A stretch of DNA of 64,000 nucleotides from Taibaiella sp041660405 (lineage in GTDB: Bacteria > Bacteroidota > Bacteroidia > Chitinophagales > Chitinophagaceae): the NCBI GenBank assembly GCA_041660405.1, contig JBAZWL010000007.1, positions 62,001 to 126,000 on the forward strand, in the 5' to 3' direction. Positions 54,333 to 64,000 of this stretch are shown here, piece after piece. Under the pieces are notes generated by a model. The model had not been told where the DNA came from. It ran no database searches and saw nothing but the letters and a program-made list of their open reading frames with translations. Both the position numbers and the translations under genes were made by a program. How positions within the stretch are numbered: the first letter of the stretch is position 1; the number at the start of each line of letters is the position of its first letter.

Positions 54333-57293
54333 ATGCCAGTGCACCTTAAACATTTCACTATTATAGTGCTACTCTTTCTGAGTGGCAGAAGTGTTGTACA
54401 GGCGCAAGAAATAATCAACGAACCTGATAATAATCCCGCTCCCGCCCACACAGACTTTCTATACTCAGACAACAAAAAGATTTACCAGGACATTTACATT
54501 AAATCTGAAGCAGATAAAAAAGTAAACCTTAACTTGGTATGTTATCGTTATGGCACTGAAGGCGACAGTTCATTAATATTCCGCTACGCTTCTTCGCAAA
54601 AAATAAAAACGGGCGCTAAAAAAATTACTATAGCCTTCCAGGAGTCAACGGATGACTACTATATGTTGCCTGCATTTTCGAACATTGTTCGGAAAACGGA
54701 GCTTATCCCTCCCGGAAGTTATAAAGTGTTTCTTTCCATCAAAGGCAATAAGGATACGACAACTTATCAGCAGGTTTTCCTAAGGGAAATTGATAGCACA
54801 CTATCTATGAACTCATCCCTTAGAAAAGGCATGAACGATGTACTCCAACCTGCGGCCCATAATCTTTTGCCATCCTCCAATGCTGCTTCCGCTTTTGCAG
54901 ACAAGGTTTCCAACGCCCTGGAAAAGTCCAGGTTCCGGATGGACCGTTATTTTAAGAAACGGGGCTTGACTGCAATACGGTATAACCGCGATGGTAAAGA
55001 GGTCATAGACCTGTATGCTGATGGCTGGTTTATGGGCAGGTATGAACTGGATGAAAAACAACCTCTTAGCCAACAACTAAAAGGACAGCAGGATGCATTG
55101 GAAAATAACCTGGGTTCTTTTACAAAAAACAACCTGGGTGATTATCAATCCTTGTTATCCCAATTCCGCGAACTGAAAAAGAACAGCAGGGAAAATAGTG
55201 AACTGACCGGAGAAATAGCTTTATCTGCCAATTTCGCGAGCGACCAGGAAGAGTATTCAGAACAGGACAACAATTATTACGAAGCAAGAGGGTCCATTGA
55301 GTTTCCGCTGATGGATATCCCGGTAAGCCTTTCCGGCTATTATACCACACAGGATAAAAACAGGAAGGCAAAGGCCAGCTATGTGCATTTTAAATATGAT
55401 GCAGAGAAAGCCAAAGAACAACTGATGAAATTGATTGGCAGCTATAACAAACGCTATGAGCAGACCATAGCCCAGGGCGGGAGTTTTGATATGATCTATG
55501 GCCAGCTTGTGGGCGAATTGAAAACAGAAAAAGATAGGGCCATAGCAGAACTGAAACAACAGGCAGGCTTACCCAAGATGGATTTCTCTTCGCTCAACGA
55601 AGAACAATTAAAAGCAGCATTACTTAACAAAGCCAATGAAGAAAAGGATAAGCTGCAGGAGGCGCTTGTTGATTCTGCACAAAATTCAGGAGCAGGGAAA
55701 AGCATTGCGGACAAGCAGCAGAAAGCTATGCAGGCCAAACAAAAAGCAGAGGAAACTTATGCTAAGGCCATGGCGCAATATGAGCGCATTCAGCAGCTGG
55801 AAAAAAAGATCAGGAAGTATGAAGCATTGCTGAACCAGTATAAGAATACATCCTATTATGATTCCCTGCTGGCCTACAGTAAAAGCAAGGAACTGCAAAA
55901 TCTTGATCAGACCTCTTACAAAGACCTGGCAAAGAAAGCCTCCGGCCTGTTGCCTGAAAGTAAAACCAAAAGCATGATTACCGGCCTTACCAATTTTGAT
56001 GCCGGGATGTTTCCCAAGTATGTATCCGACTATACCCAATCGGGCCAGATACTCAAAGGCGTTGATGCCGGCTATGATATCGGGTTTGCAGAGATCGGCG
56101 GAAGCTATGGAAAGACAGAATACATAGACCGTGATGGTAACGTTGAGGGCTATAAAGCCTATAGCGGCCGGGTACAGTTCAAGCCAGTAATGGAACAGAA
56201 ATTCGGTTTACTATATTATGGATATTCCCCCGGTAAAAAATTATTGAGTGATGACGGGTTCTTTAAAGATGTATCTGTTTCCATGCCCAGCTTTCGTAAC
56301 CCGGTACATATCATTTCTGCTATCTATAGCGGCAAGATATCAAAGTATGTTATAGCCTCAGGTGAATATGCCGTGTCTAATAAACAAGGCCAGTCTGAAG
56401 CAGCCAAAGAACAATCTTCTTTTTACGATAAGTCGGCCTATAACGTCAAACTGGAAGGCATTATCCCATCGAATAATATTAACCTTGAAGCTGCTTACGA
56501 GCATGCCGGAAAATCTTTTGAAAACAACACGCTCCCGGTGCTCATGTCCGGGACAGAACGGTTAAGGGCAAGCGGGCAGGGGGACCTGTTCAACAATTTT
56601 CTGACCGTAGGTGTGGAATACAATTACCTTATCCAGAACAGTTTTTCCTCCAAAGGCAATAACACCAAATGGGGCTTTAACCTCGCCACACATTCCAAAC
56701 GTTACCCATCGGTATCCCTTTCCTACAAGCCGTTTTCAACTTTCAGGAGCTTTAATGATACTTTGAATATAGAACAGAAGCCCATACTGGGGGAAGTCTG
56801 GACGGGAAAAATAAATTACCAGATCAAAAAGAGGGACAGGGCTATACGGTTTACTTTATTGTACAACAGGAATACCAGTACTATGGATACAGTAAAGTAT
56901 GGCAGTGCCCTGATCCAGTTCAATACTATTTATTCTTATAAAACAACTACGCTTTCCCTGAACCTGGGCAGCTCAAAGATCAATACTGATTATATTGAAA
57001 CAGCCTATCCTGCTTTTAATAATTCAAAGTTTGCCAACATATCGGCAAGCGGTAATGTAGCCACTGGCCTGATGTTGACCGGCGGTACAGATATTGCCCT
57101 TGCCAATGCCATGATCAGTCGTTACGGGATCTTTGTGGGCAGCGGATATACTTTTAAAAAGCTGCCCTTCATGATCAGGGCAAACTTCCGGTATACCAAT
57201 TACAGGTTAACAGAACTTATCGGTTGGAAACAATTGTATTCGGGGGGCATAGAACTGGCCTGGAGGTTTAAAGCGAAATTATTTAAGAATTAA
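54333..57293 (+). CDS. Large envelope protein with coiled coil and barrel-like C-terminus
   Basis: This 986-residue protein has a signal peptide ending SVVQAQ. An N-terminal beta-rich region (to about residue 150) is followed by helical stretches. A long coiled coil rich in K, A, E and Q spans about residues 420-510. The last 400 residues have alternating beta strands with many Y, S and N, and end in WRFKAKLFKN. The C-terminal region resembles an outer-membrane barrel. I do not recognise a named family. It is the first gene of an operon leading to the huge SpvB/RHS-like protein and may serve its export or surface display; this is inference from position. Confidence 0.7.
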   Translation: MPVHLKHFTIIVLLFLSGRSVVQAQEIINEPDNNPAPAHTDFLYSDNKKIYQDIYIKSEADKKVNLNLVCYRYGTEGDSSLIFRYASSQKIKTGAKKITIAFQESTDDYYMLPAFSNIVRKTELIPPGSYKVFLSIKGNKDTTTYQQVFLREIDSTLSMNSSLRKGMNDVLQPAAHNLLPSSNAASAFADKVSNALEKSRFRMDRYFKKRGLTAIRYNRDGKEVIDLYADGWFMGRYELDEKQPLSQQLKGQQDALENNLGSFTKNNLGDYQSLLSQFRELKKNSRENSELTGEIALSANFASDQEEYSEQDNNYYEARGSIEFPLMDIPVSLSGYYTTQDKNRKAKASYVHFKYDAEKAKEQLMKLIGSYNKRYEQTIAQGGSFDMIYGQLVGELKTEKDRAIAELKQQAGLPKMDFSSLNEEQLKAALLNKANEEKDKLQEALVDSAQNSGAGKSIADKQQKAMQAKQKAEETYAKAMAQYERIQQLEKKIRKYEALLNQYKNTSYYDSLLAYSKSKELQNLDQTSYKDLAKKASGLLPESKTKSMITGLTNFDAGMFPKYVSDYTQSGQILKGVDAGYDIGFAEIGGSYGKTEYIDRDGNVEGYKAYSGRVQFKPVMEQKFGLLYYGYSPGKKLLSDDGFFKDVSVSMPSFRNPVHIISAIYSGKISKYVIASGEYAVSNKQGQSEAAKEQSSFYDKSAYNVKLEGIIPSNNINLEAAYEHAGKSFENNTLPVLMSGTERLRASGQGDLFNNFLTVGVEYNYLIQNSFSSKGNNTKWGFNLATHSKRYPSVSLSYKPFSTFRSFNDTLNIEQKPILGEVWTGKINYQIKKRDRAIRFTLLYNRNTSTMDTVKYGSALIQFNTIYSYKTTTLSLNLGSSKINTDYIETAYPAFNNSKFANISASGNVATGLMLTGGTDIALANAMISRYGIFVGSGYTFKKLPFMIRANFRYTNYRLTELIGWKQLYSGGIELAWRFKAKLFKN

Positions 57294-57302
57294 TATACTT
57301 AG

Positions 57303-57358
57303 TGCCTCCGTGCCTTTGTGAGCAATGATAATTCCACAACGTCACAAAGACACAAAGC
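57303..57358. repeat. CACAAAG-type inverted repeat
   Basis: CTTTGTGA (57314-57321) and TCACAAAG (57342-57349), followed by a further ACACAAAG, form an imperfect hairpin between two operon genes. Similar CTTTGTG...CACAAAG texts are scattered in Bacteroidota intergenic DNA; this is from memory. Confidence 0.4.
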
Positions 57359-57396
57359 CTGATAAGAAAAAAATGAACAAACATTAAAGCTTATTT

Positions 57397-58527
57397 ATGA
57401 AACAATATTTTAGAGTGATTTTGCTGAATGCCCTGCTGCTGTTGGTTACAGCCAAAGGCTTTGCACAGAACGATATTTTTGTGAATATGGCTATGGTCGA
57501 TGGCGTGGACCTTACACCGGACAACCTGTTCAGTTTCCAGGTCCAGTCGGGCCTTAAGAAAAGCAGCCACAGCCTGATCAGGGGAAATATAAAGTTCCGC
57601 AATTCAGACCTGCGGATCGCTTACCGGTTCGAATATGATTTGCAACCCGGATTGAATATCATACCTGCAAATGCAGTAAGGCCGCAGTTTGAATATTCAT
57701 CGCAGCCGCTGCGTGAACTCTTCGAGCAATATAAAAAATTACCCGAAGGCATTTATGAATACTGCGTTTCCGTAAAGCCTGATTACAACCTTAATGAATC
57801 CACACCCGGCCCGGTTTACAACGAATGCGTATACCATAAATCACAGGATGTATTCCTGATCAACCTGATAGACCCGGACAATGATGCCAAGATATATGAG
57901 TACAACCCGATGTTAAGCTGGACGGTCAATTATCCGTTTGCCTCTGAACTGAAGTACCGCATCAGGGTGGCAGAAATTAAGGAAGGGCAGAATACCACAG
58001 GGGCTATCAATCGCAACAACCCGGTGTACGATGAAAGGAACCTGATGCAGATGAGCATTGTGTATCCTGTGTATGGTAAGCCTTTACAGAAGAACCAGCC
58101 TTACGTCTGGACCGTTGATGCTTATTATAAAGGCTTATTGCTTGGTGGTGCAGAGCCCTGGAAGTTTACCATTATTGAGGATAGTTTGCTAAGCGCGATA
58201 CCCAGGGACCCATCTTTTGTTGATGTTAAAAGGGAAAATGGATCGTATGGTCTTTATGCCCCCGGTGTATTAAAGCTTAAATATGACCTGACAGAATTGA
58301 AGACCGATTCTTTATCCCTGCAGCTACTGGATAAAAATGATAAAGAGATCGGGCTTAAAGAAGCCGGTTCATTAAAGGCTGTATACGGTGATAACCGTTT
58401 TATCCTGGACTTCAAAGAAAGCCAACCTTTAAAACACCTGCAGCCTTATACCTTACTCATCAAGTCACAGACCGGGAGTACTTACCGGATCTTCTTTAAA
58501 TATGCGAACCCTGAACTTTTAAAATAG
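57397..58527 (+). CDS. Secreted protein of unknown function
   Basis: This 376-residue protein has a signal peptide ending AKGFAQ. It is probably periplasmic or surface exposed and beta-rich, with fibronectin-like strands (LSWTVNYPFASELKYRIRVAEI; QPYVWTVDAYYKG). No enzymatic motif is visible. It lies between the barrel-like protein and an OmpH-like gene in the same direction, 103 bases after the former and 14 bases before the latter. It is likely part of the same surface system as the giant downstream protein. Confidence 0.7.
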   Translation: MKQYFRVILLNALLLLVTAKGFAQNDIFVNMAMVDGVDLTPDNLFSFQVQSGLKKSSHSLIRGNIKFRNSDLRIAYRFEYDLQPGLNIIPANAVRPQFEYSSQPLRELFEQYKKLPEGIYEYCVSVKPDYNLNESTPGPVYNECVYHKSQDVFLINLIDPDNDAKIYEYNPMLSWTVNYPFASELKYRIRVAEIKEGQNTTGAINRNNPVYDERNLMQMSIVYPVYGKPLQKNQPYVWTVDAYYKGLLLGGAEPWKFTIIEDSLLSAIPRDPSFVDVKRENGSYGLYAPGVLKLKYDLTELKTDSLSLQLLDKNDKEIGLKEAGSLKAVYGDNRFILDFKESQPLKHLQPYTLLIKSQTGSTYRIFFKYANPELLK

Positions 58528-58541
58528 CCCAAACAACAATA

Positions 58542-59057
58542 ATGACGAAGTCCAAACTCAGACAAACTGGTATCACTATCCTGTCCTGTGTACTTACAGC
58601 GGCAATCCTTCTGTTCATCCAGAAACGGGACAGTAAAAAGATAGCCGTTGTTGATGCCGTAAAATTATTTAACTCCTATAAAATGAAAATGGAGCTGGAA
58701 ACCAAGGCAGCAGGTGGATTGCGCTACCTGGGCAACCAGGCAGACAGCCTTCAAAAGGAACTGGAAGCAAAGAGCCGGATGAAAGATATTCCACGCGCAG
58801 AACTGGAACAAGTGTATAAAGTTTTTGCCCAGGTGAAAGCTACGTTTGAACAGGAGTACCAGTCAAGCAATCAATCCATTAATGAACAGGTTTGGAAAAG
58901 GTTAAACCCACTCATCGATGAGTATGGGAAATCGAATGGTTATAGATTGATTATCGGTGCTAACGGCATGGGCAGTGTACTGTATAACGATGAGTATTAT
59001 GATCAGACAAAAGAAGTCATTGACTTTGTCAATAAAAAATATGAAGCAGGTAATTAA
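58542..59057 (+). CDS. OmpH/Skp-family periplasmic chaperone-like protein
   Basis: This 171-residue protein has an N-terminal membrane segment (ITILSCVLTAAILLF) that may be an uncleaved anchor. An OmpH/Skp-like body follows (KKIAVVDAVKLFNSYKMKMELE), then long helices forming the Skp tentacle, then the closing strands YRLIIGANG. Skp proteins hold unfolded outer-membrane proteins. A dedicated copy here suggests it helps the large envelope proteins of this operon. It overlaps the next gene by 17 bases. Confidence 0.8.
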   Translation: MTKSKLRQTGITILSCVLTAAILLFIQKRDSKKIAVVDAVKLFNSYKMKMELETKAAGGLRYLGNQADSLQKELEAKSRMKDIPRAELEQVYKVFAQVKATFEQEYQSSNQSINEQVWKRLNPLIDEYGKSNGYRLIIGANGMGSVLYNDEYYDQTKEVIDFVNKKYEAGN

Positions 59058-59619
59058 TATACTCATCCTTGGCATAATGCTATCCGGTTGTAACCGGCAG
59101 CAGGACCCTGTCCTGTATACAGAAGATAAAGAGAACGGGCTTAGGAAAACGGTTGAGGTCGGTAATGTGATCTATGATATCCAATACAAGCCACCGGCCT
59201 ATATAGCCAGGATGGAGCATCTGGATAAAGCAGCCGAAGAGAAAAGGATAAAGGCACTACAGGGTATGGCTTGGTTTAATGTTTCGTTCAGGATTAGGGA
59301 TTTCAACGAATCTCCCCTGAGATACAAGCTCACCAGCCTCGAAGAGTATACCGCGAGACAGGATTATTATTTAAATAAAGCACCCAAAGACATATACCTG
59401 CTTTATGGAAGTGATACCCTTTATGTAAACAGCTATTGGTTTGAGAATAACCAGAACCTTTCCCTTCATGAAACGATGGTGATTGGTTTCAAACTGCCGG
59501 AAAAAATTGTACAACCTGAAGAAGACCTGCGGTTTTCTTTCTATGACCGGGTGTATCAAAACGGTATCATTAAAACTATTATCAAAAAAGATGACCTGGA
59601 AAATATTCCGGGAAAATAA
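59041..59619 (+). CDS. Hypothetical lipoprotein
   Basis: This is a 192-residue lipoprotein. I start it at the ATG giving MKQVINILILGIMLSGC, because the lipobox IMLSGC requires a short signal peptide. A longer frame adds 28 residues with no such logic. The mature part is a soluble mixed fold without known motifs. It overlaps the OmpH-like gene and precedes the giant SpvB/RHS-like gene by 35 bases. It may be an accessory lipoprotein of that system. Confidence 0.75.
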   Translation: MKQVINILILGIMLSGCNRQQDPVLYTEDKENGLRKTVEVGNVIYDIQYKPPAYIARMEHLDKAAEEKRIKALQGMAWFNVSFRIRDFNESPLRYKLTSLEEYTARQDYYLNKAPKDIYLLYGSDTLYVNSYWFENNQNLSLHETMVIGFKLPEKIVQPEEDLRFSFYDRVYQNGIIKTIIKKDDLENIPGK

Positions 59620-59654
59620 ATTAAAACCAGGTTCACGGGAAAAACATTGAAACC

Positions 59655-62600
59655 ATGTTGTACAATAAACGAATAATAAAATTTACCGCAAAAATTATGC
59701 TTTGTACCCTGACCTGCCAATTGGTATTTCCGGCAGTGTCTTCGGCCCTGACTTCGGGGCCCAGCCAACCCGAGGTGCAAAGCTTTGAACCGGTAGGTAC
59801 TACAGACATGGTCGATATGTTTACCGGGGATTTTGTATACAATATCCCGCTCATGGATGTAGAGGGTTATCCGATCAATATCTCCTACCACGGGGGTGGC
59901 GATATGGAACAGGAAGCCAGTTGGGTAGGCCTTGGATGGAACATTAACCCGGGTGTGATCAACCGGACTCCCAGGGGCATGCCGGATGACTTTAATGGGG
60001 ACTCGATAAAGAAGACCCTGAACATTAAGCCTGAAAAAAATATCCGTGTAGGTCTGGGCGGTGGCATTGAACTCCTGGGTGTGGGCACACCATTGATTAA
60101 TATCTCTGCCGATCTTAAATTAAGTCTGAACATAAGTAACTACCGTGGAGTAAGTGCCGATATGGCCTTGGCTGCTGGGGTAAATATTGCGGGCATGGCA
60201 TCTGCAGGGATCAACCTGGGTGTAAATTCCCAGAATGGCGCCGATATTGATTATAACCTCGGTCTGTCCTTTAGCACTTCGGCGATCATTAGCTCCGATA
60301 TCGCTGTTGGCGTAGGTGTCAACTTCGGCAGTGGTTACAGTACCCGCTCGGGTCTGAAGGATAAAACCTTTAGCGCAAATGTTGGAGTTACCTACAAAGG
60401 GTCCGGCATAGGAACCGGTACCCAGGCAACTGTACCTATCGGTGTAAAAAATATCATTCCGGTGGTTACCAACAGTTCGGTCATGAAAATGTACCGTGGA
60501 CAGATCAAGCTGGGCGGGGAATTATTCTGGGCTTATCCGCATGGCGCCGTTTTCGGTATGGTCAGTACCCTGAAATATGATAAAGATGGTTCCAGGAAAG
60601 GTTATGGTTACTTGTATGCACAAAATGCAGACGATGCCGCGATCATGGATTTTACCCGGGACCGCGATGGTATGTTCAACTCCACCATGCATTATCTGCC
60701 CCTGGGTAATATGACCTACGATATTTATTCCGTGAGCGGGCAAGGTACCGGTGGGTCTTTCCGCCCCTTCCGCAATGATTTCGGAAGTGTACATGACCCG
60801 GCAGTGTCCAGTACGGGTTTTGAGGGAGGAGTAAATGTGGAGGCCGGTCTTGGTTACCTGTTTGAAGTTGGGGCGGATATAACCGTCAGCAATACCGATA
60901 TCACCTCCGGCCCATGGCATGACTACGAGCGGCCTTTTACCAATAAAACAGCAGGAAATATCTATGAGAATACCTATTTCAAACAGGCAGGGGAGGCCAC
61001 TGCAGTTAACCCCGGGCTTTTCGATGCTATCCAGGGCATCAACCCGATAAAAGGCACACAGACAACCGGCATCCCTGATAAGAAACCGGGTTCCACCATG
61101 CAAAGAGACCCAAGGGGCAACCTGGTCTCCTATTTTACAGGGGATGAAGCCTCACAACCTGGAGTGGCCACTTCCCAGCAACTTTATAGTTATATCAGCA
61201 CCAACGGATTTGCCGGAGGGCCGGATGCTCCCAAAACAGCCATACCCCGTGTGGGCGATAACCGCAAAGGGTATCATATATCTGAAGTGGTACAGACGCA
61301 AACAGATGGCAGAAGGTATGTTTACGGCCTGCCTGCCATGAACAACATCCAGGATGAGGTGACCTTTGCCGTTGACCCATCGGGCGATCCTAGCGGTATA
61401 GCCACATATTACCCAAACGACCCTACAATCAACAATGATAATGGCAGGGACCATTATTACAGTAAAACCTCAACCCCGGCTTTTGCCCACAGCTACCTGC
61501 TTACCTCTGTGCTCTCCACAGATTATGTAGACATAAAAGGCGATGGCGTTACAGACGATGATTTCGGGTCTTTTACCAAATTCAATTATACGTTGAAAGA
61601 TGCAGCTTATGGCTGGAAGGCGCCGTATGGCGATATGAAGGCCCAATATGATCCCGGTTTTAAATCAGACGGGCAGGATGATAAGGCAAGTTACCTGTCC
61701 GGTACCCGTGAGCAATGGTTAACACACAGTATAGAGACCAAAAATTTTGTTGCAGAATTTTACACCTCTGTCCGGGAGGATGGAAGAGGTGTTGATGTAA
61801 ACAATGACCTCTCTTACAAACTGGATTCCATCAAGCTCTATAATAAGCATGACCGTTTTATTAACCAGGCAGCTGCGGTTCCCATAAAGACCGTTATGTT
61901 TGGCTATGACTACTCCCTGTGTGCCAATGTGCCCAATAATGTCAATGGTAAGGGTAAGCTGACTTTGAAAAACATATACGTGCGCTATGGTAACTCGGAC
62001 CGCAGCATGATCAGCCCTTACCAGTTTAAGTATGGTAACAACTTTGGTTACAATGTAGTCAACAGGGACCGCTGGGGTGGATATAAAGAATCAAACAACG
62101 GCATGAGTAATGTAGATTTTCCATTTGTAGATCAGAATGATCCTGACCTGGATAAATACGCCAGTGCCTGGTCCCTGGAAACCATTACACTTCCCTCCGG
62201 CGGTAATATCAATATCCAATACGAGGCAGACGATTATGCCTATGTACAGGATAGGGCTGCTATGGAAATGTTCAAGCTTAAGGGGCTGGGCAACTCCACC
62301 AACTATTCAACTTCCAGCCAGCTTTACCTGGATAAGAACACGCCTTGTCGTTATTTTTATTTTGACCGGAGGCTCTCCAGTGAAAAAGCAGGATTGAGTT
62401 TCCAGGATAACTATTTGAAAGGACAAAAAATCCTGTATTACAATTTTGACACCAGGCTGGTCGATAATAAATATGAACCGATAAAAGGTTATGCGGAGGT
62501 GGAGGAAGTAGGCGCCTGCCCGGATGGTACCCATGGTTATATTAAAACCAAAGCAGTACCCCTTAAAGGAGGTGGCGCCAACTTAAACCACGTTACTTAT

Positions 62601-64000
62601 ACGGCGCTAAACTTTGCAAGATATTACTTACCGCATATCATTTTCCCCGGATCAGATCCTGATGCCAGCGGGCTGAGTAATATCCTGTCCGGCATCCAGT
62701 ATGCTTTCAGCGAACTGGTGAGCTTTGCCAAGAACCCGGTAAAGCGGATGGTTGAAGAACAAAAGGCCAAAGAAGTAAGACTGGCCTCCTCTTTTATGCG
62801 ACTCAACAGTCCTGGCCTTAAGAAGAAAGGTGGCGGGCAGCGGGTAAAACAACTGGCTTTTTATGATAACTGGAAAGCACTTGCCGGTGGCAACAGCCAG
62901 GATGCAACTTATGGAAAGGACTATAGCTATACAACAGAGGATGCAGGCGGTTATGGTACCATAAGCAGTGGTGTGGCCAGCTATGAGCCCCAGATCGGCG
63001 GGGATGAAAACCCACTGAGGGAGCCGGTGAATTATTCGGTACAGGCAGGTAGTAAGTTTCCGCCTAACGATCCTGTCGGGGTTTACCAGGAGTTGCCTTT
63101 GGGGGAAAGCCTGTACCCGGGCGCCATGGTAGGCTACTCACGGGTGACCATTAAAAGCATTCACCAGCAGGAAGGCCGCTCGGCCCAGGGTATGGATATT
63201 TACGATTTTTATACCGCTAAGGATTTTCCTATCCAGGCCATGGCCACACCTTTGGACGAACTGGATAACCAGACCTATTATGAGTTCACCGAACAGAGAA
63301 GGGTGTATGAAGGTACACAAGGCTATACCCTTATATTTAACGATATGCACGGTAAGCCCAAACGTACCGAGCACCGGATCATAAAACCTTCCACAGGACA
63401 AACAGAGCTGGTCAGCTACCAGCAATATATCTATAATACAGAAAACGGTAAGCTGAGCAATAATGTACCGGTAATCGAATATGATCCCGTGGCCGGAAAA
63501 ATGAAGAAAGTACAAAAACAGGTAGGATATGAGGCAGACCTTACTATTGATACCCGCGAAAAGAAAGAGCATACAAGCTCTACTACAGGTTATATCAACT
63601 TCAACTTTTTTACTATAGCTATCATTCCTTTCCCTATGTTTTTTGCGTATGGGGCAGATTTCGATTTCAAAAATGAATTCCGTTCCGTTGTGGCAACCAA
63701 GGTAGTGCAGCAATACGGTATCCTTAAAGAAGTACAAAGCTCGCAGGAAGGAGCACTAACCACGGTGCGCAATGAAGCTTTTGACCCGGTTACGGGACAG
63801 GCGCTCATTACATCTGTAAACAATGAATTTAAGGACAAGGAGTATTCCGTCAATTATCCTGCGTATTGGGGCTATAAGTCAATGGGGCCTTCATATCAGA
63901 ATACAGGATACGAAGAAAATTTTCCGCTGGTTCCCGTTATTAACCATGCCGCTATAATACCGGTTAACGCAATGGCGAATTACAAGGTCGGAGACGAAGT
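59655..64000 (+). CDS. Giant SpvB/RHS-like secreted protein (3' end outside window)
   Basis: The frame is open from the ATG at 59655 to the window end, giving 1448 residues with no stop. A signal peptide (ending about PAVSSA) is followed by the motif seen at the start of Bacteroidota RHS/SpvB-like proteins: TGDFVYNIPLMDVEGYPINI and ASWVGLGWNINPG. A glycine-rich segment follows (about residues 120-270), then long beta-rich stretches with YD-like text such as YNTENGKLSNNVPVIEYDP. No RHS core or C-terminal toxin is visible because the gene continues beyond the window. Such proteins may form a shell around a variable C-terminal toxin; this is inference. Confidence 0.8.
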   Translation, partial: MLYNKRIIKFTAKIMLCTLTCQLVFPAVSSALTSGPSQPEVQSFEPVGTTDMVDMFTGDFVYNIPLMDVEGYPINISYHGGGDMEQEASWVGLGWNINPGVINRTPRGMPDDFNGDSIKKTLNIKPEKNIRVGLGGGIELLGVGTPLINISADLKLSLNISNYRGVSADMALAAGVNIAGMASAGINLGVNSQNGADIDYNLGLSFSTSAIISSDIAVGVGVNFGSGYSTRSGLKDKTFSANVGVTYKGSGIGTGTQATVPIGVKNIIPVVTNSSVMKMYRGQIKLGGELFWAYPHGAVFGMVSTLKYDKDGSRKGYGYLYAQNADDAAIMDFTRDRDGMFNSTMHYLPLGNMTYDIYSVSGQGTGGSFRPFRNDFGSVHDPAVSSTGFEGGVNVEAGLGYLFEVGADITVSNTDITSGPWHDYERPFTNKTAGNIYENTYFKQAGEATAVNPGLFDAIQGINPIKGTQTTGIPDKKPGSTMQRDPRGNLVSYFTGDEASQPGVATSQQLYSYISTNGFAGGPDAPKTAIPRVGDNRKGYHISEVVQTQTDGRRYVYGLPAMNNIQDEVTFAVDPSGDPSGIATYYPNDPTINNDNGRDHYYSKTSTPAFAHSYLLTSVLSTDYVDIKGDGVTDDDFGSFTKFNYTLKDAAYGWKAPYGDMKAQYDPGFKSDGQDDKASYLSGTREQWLTHSIETKNFVAEFYTSVREDGRGVDVNNDLSYKLDSIKLYNKHDRFINQAAAVPIKTVMFGYDYSLCANVPNNVNGKGKLTLKNIYVRYGNSDRSMISPYQFKYGNNFGYNVVNRDRWGGYKESNNGMSNVDFPFVDQNDPDLDKYASAWSLETITLPSGGNINIQYEADDYAYVQDRAAMEMFKLKGLGNSTNYSTSSQLYLDKNTPCRYFYFDRRLSSEKAGLSFQDNYLKGQKILYYNFDTRLVDNKYEPIKGYAEVEEVGACPDGTHGYIKTKAVPLKGGGANLNHVTYTALNFARYYLPHIIFPGSDPDASGLSNILSGIQYAFSELVSFAKNPVKRMVEEQKAKEVRLASSFMRLNSPGLKKKGGGQRVKQLAFYDNWKALAGGNSQDATYGKDYSYTTEDAGGYGTISSGVASYEPQIGGDENPLREPVNYSVQAGSKFPPNDPVGVYQELPLGESLYPGAMVGYSRVTIKSIHQQEGRSAQGMDIYDFYTAKDFPIQAMATPLDELDNQTYYEFTEQRRVYEGTQGYTLIFNDMHGKPKRTEHRIIKPSTGQTELVSYQQYIYNTENGKLSNNVPVIEYDPVAGKMKKVQKQVGYEADLTIDTREKKEHTSSTTGYINFNFFTIAIIPFPMFFAYGADFDFKNEFRSVVATKVVQQYGILKEVQSSQEGALTTVRNEAFDPVTGQALITSVNNEFKDKEYSVNYPAYWGYKSMGPSYQNTGYEENFPLVPVINHAAIIPVNAMANYKVGDE

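Noticed and set aside
48400..64000. A direct-orientation attR of the mnmE-end core
   Set aside because: I looked for ATTGGAAAGTAAC on the plus strand to the right of the integrase and did not find it, so the right end of the island remains unplaced.

Overview
The window comes from a Bacteroidota chromosome, most likely a Chitinophagaceae-type organism. The evidence is type IX secretion (T9SS) C-terminal sorting domains on secreted proteins, a predicted -33/-7 promoter of the TTG...TAnnTTTG type, and typical companions such as a GH3-family protein, cyanophycinase, a two-domain UspA protein and a large SpvB/RHS-like locus. Genus-level placement is not possible from the sequence alone.

Region 1 (1-23.3 kb) looks like core chromosome. 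It carries the end of a large T9SS-exported adhesin-like protein, a small lipoprotein, cyanophycinase, a GH3 protein, UspA and ClpB. It continues with a lysyl-endopeptidase-like secreted protease, an HtrA-like protease, an M1 aminopeptidase with a barrel-like C-terminus and a parvulin-type PPIase. It ends with a JmjC/cupin protein, a BadF-type sugar kinase, a NAGPA-type glycosidase and mnmE. Three related GTAGRGACG palindromes sit in the gaps between convergent gene pairs.

Region 2 (23.3-about 54 kb) reads as an integrated mobile island placed at the 3' end of mnmE. The last four codons of mnmE plus two bases (15 bp) recur 163 bp downstream. A 13-bp copy in the opposite orientation lies just upstream of a tyrosine integrase at 47.1-48.3 kb. 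The cargo is a DNA phosphorothioation defence system of the SspBCD type: a DUF4007 protein, a large P-loop ATPase and a DndC/SspD-like PP-loop enzyme. These are followed in the same tightly coupled operon by a nucleoside-deoxyribosyltransferase-like protein, a membrane-anchored coiled-coil protein, a GIY-YIG protein and a DGQHR (DndB-like) protein. Next comes a 1110-residue GHKL-ATPase with a C-terminal nuclease-like domain. On the opposite strand an operon holds the cysteine desulfurase (DndA/SspA role), a second GHKL ATPase and an Mrr-type endonuclease. No DndD, DndE or SspE was seen, so the restriction arm appears to be carried by these GHKL/nuclease proteins. I consider this the most interesting system in the window.

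The rest of the island holds mobility and unknown genes: a PIF1-like helicase split into two ORFs, excisionase-type HTH proteins, the integrase, an EF-Tu domain-III-like small protein beside an XRE regulator, and a roughly 2.1-kb AT-rich gene-free stretch studded with short GC-stem hairpins. Two broken small genes lie in the island.

Region 3 (about 54.3-64 kb) is an operon of envelope proteins: a large barrel-like protein with an internal coiled coil, a secreted unknown, an OmpH/Skp-like protein and a lipoprotein. It leads into the first 1448 residues of a very large SpvB/RHS-type surface or polymorphic-toxin-like protein that runs off the window end.
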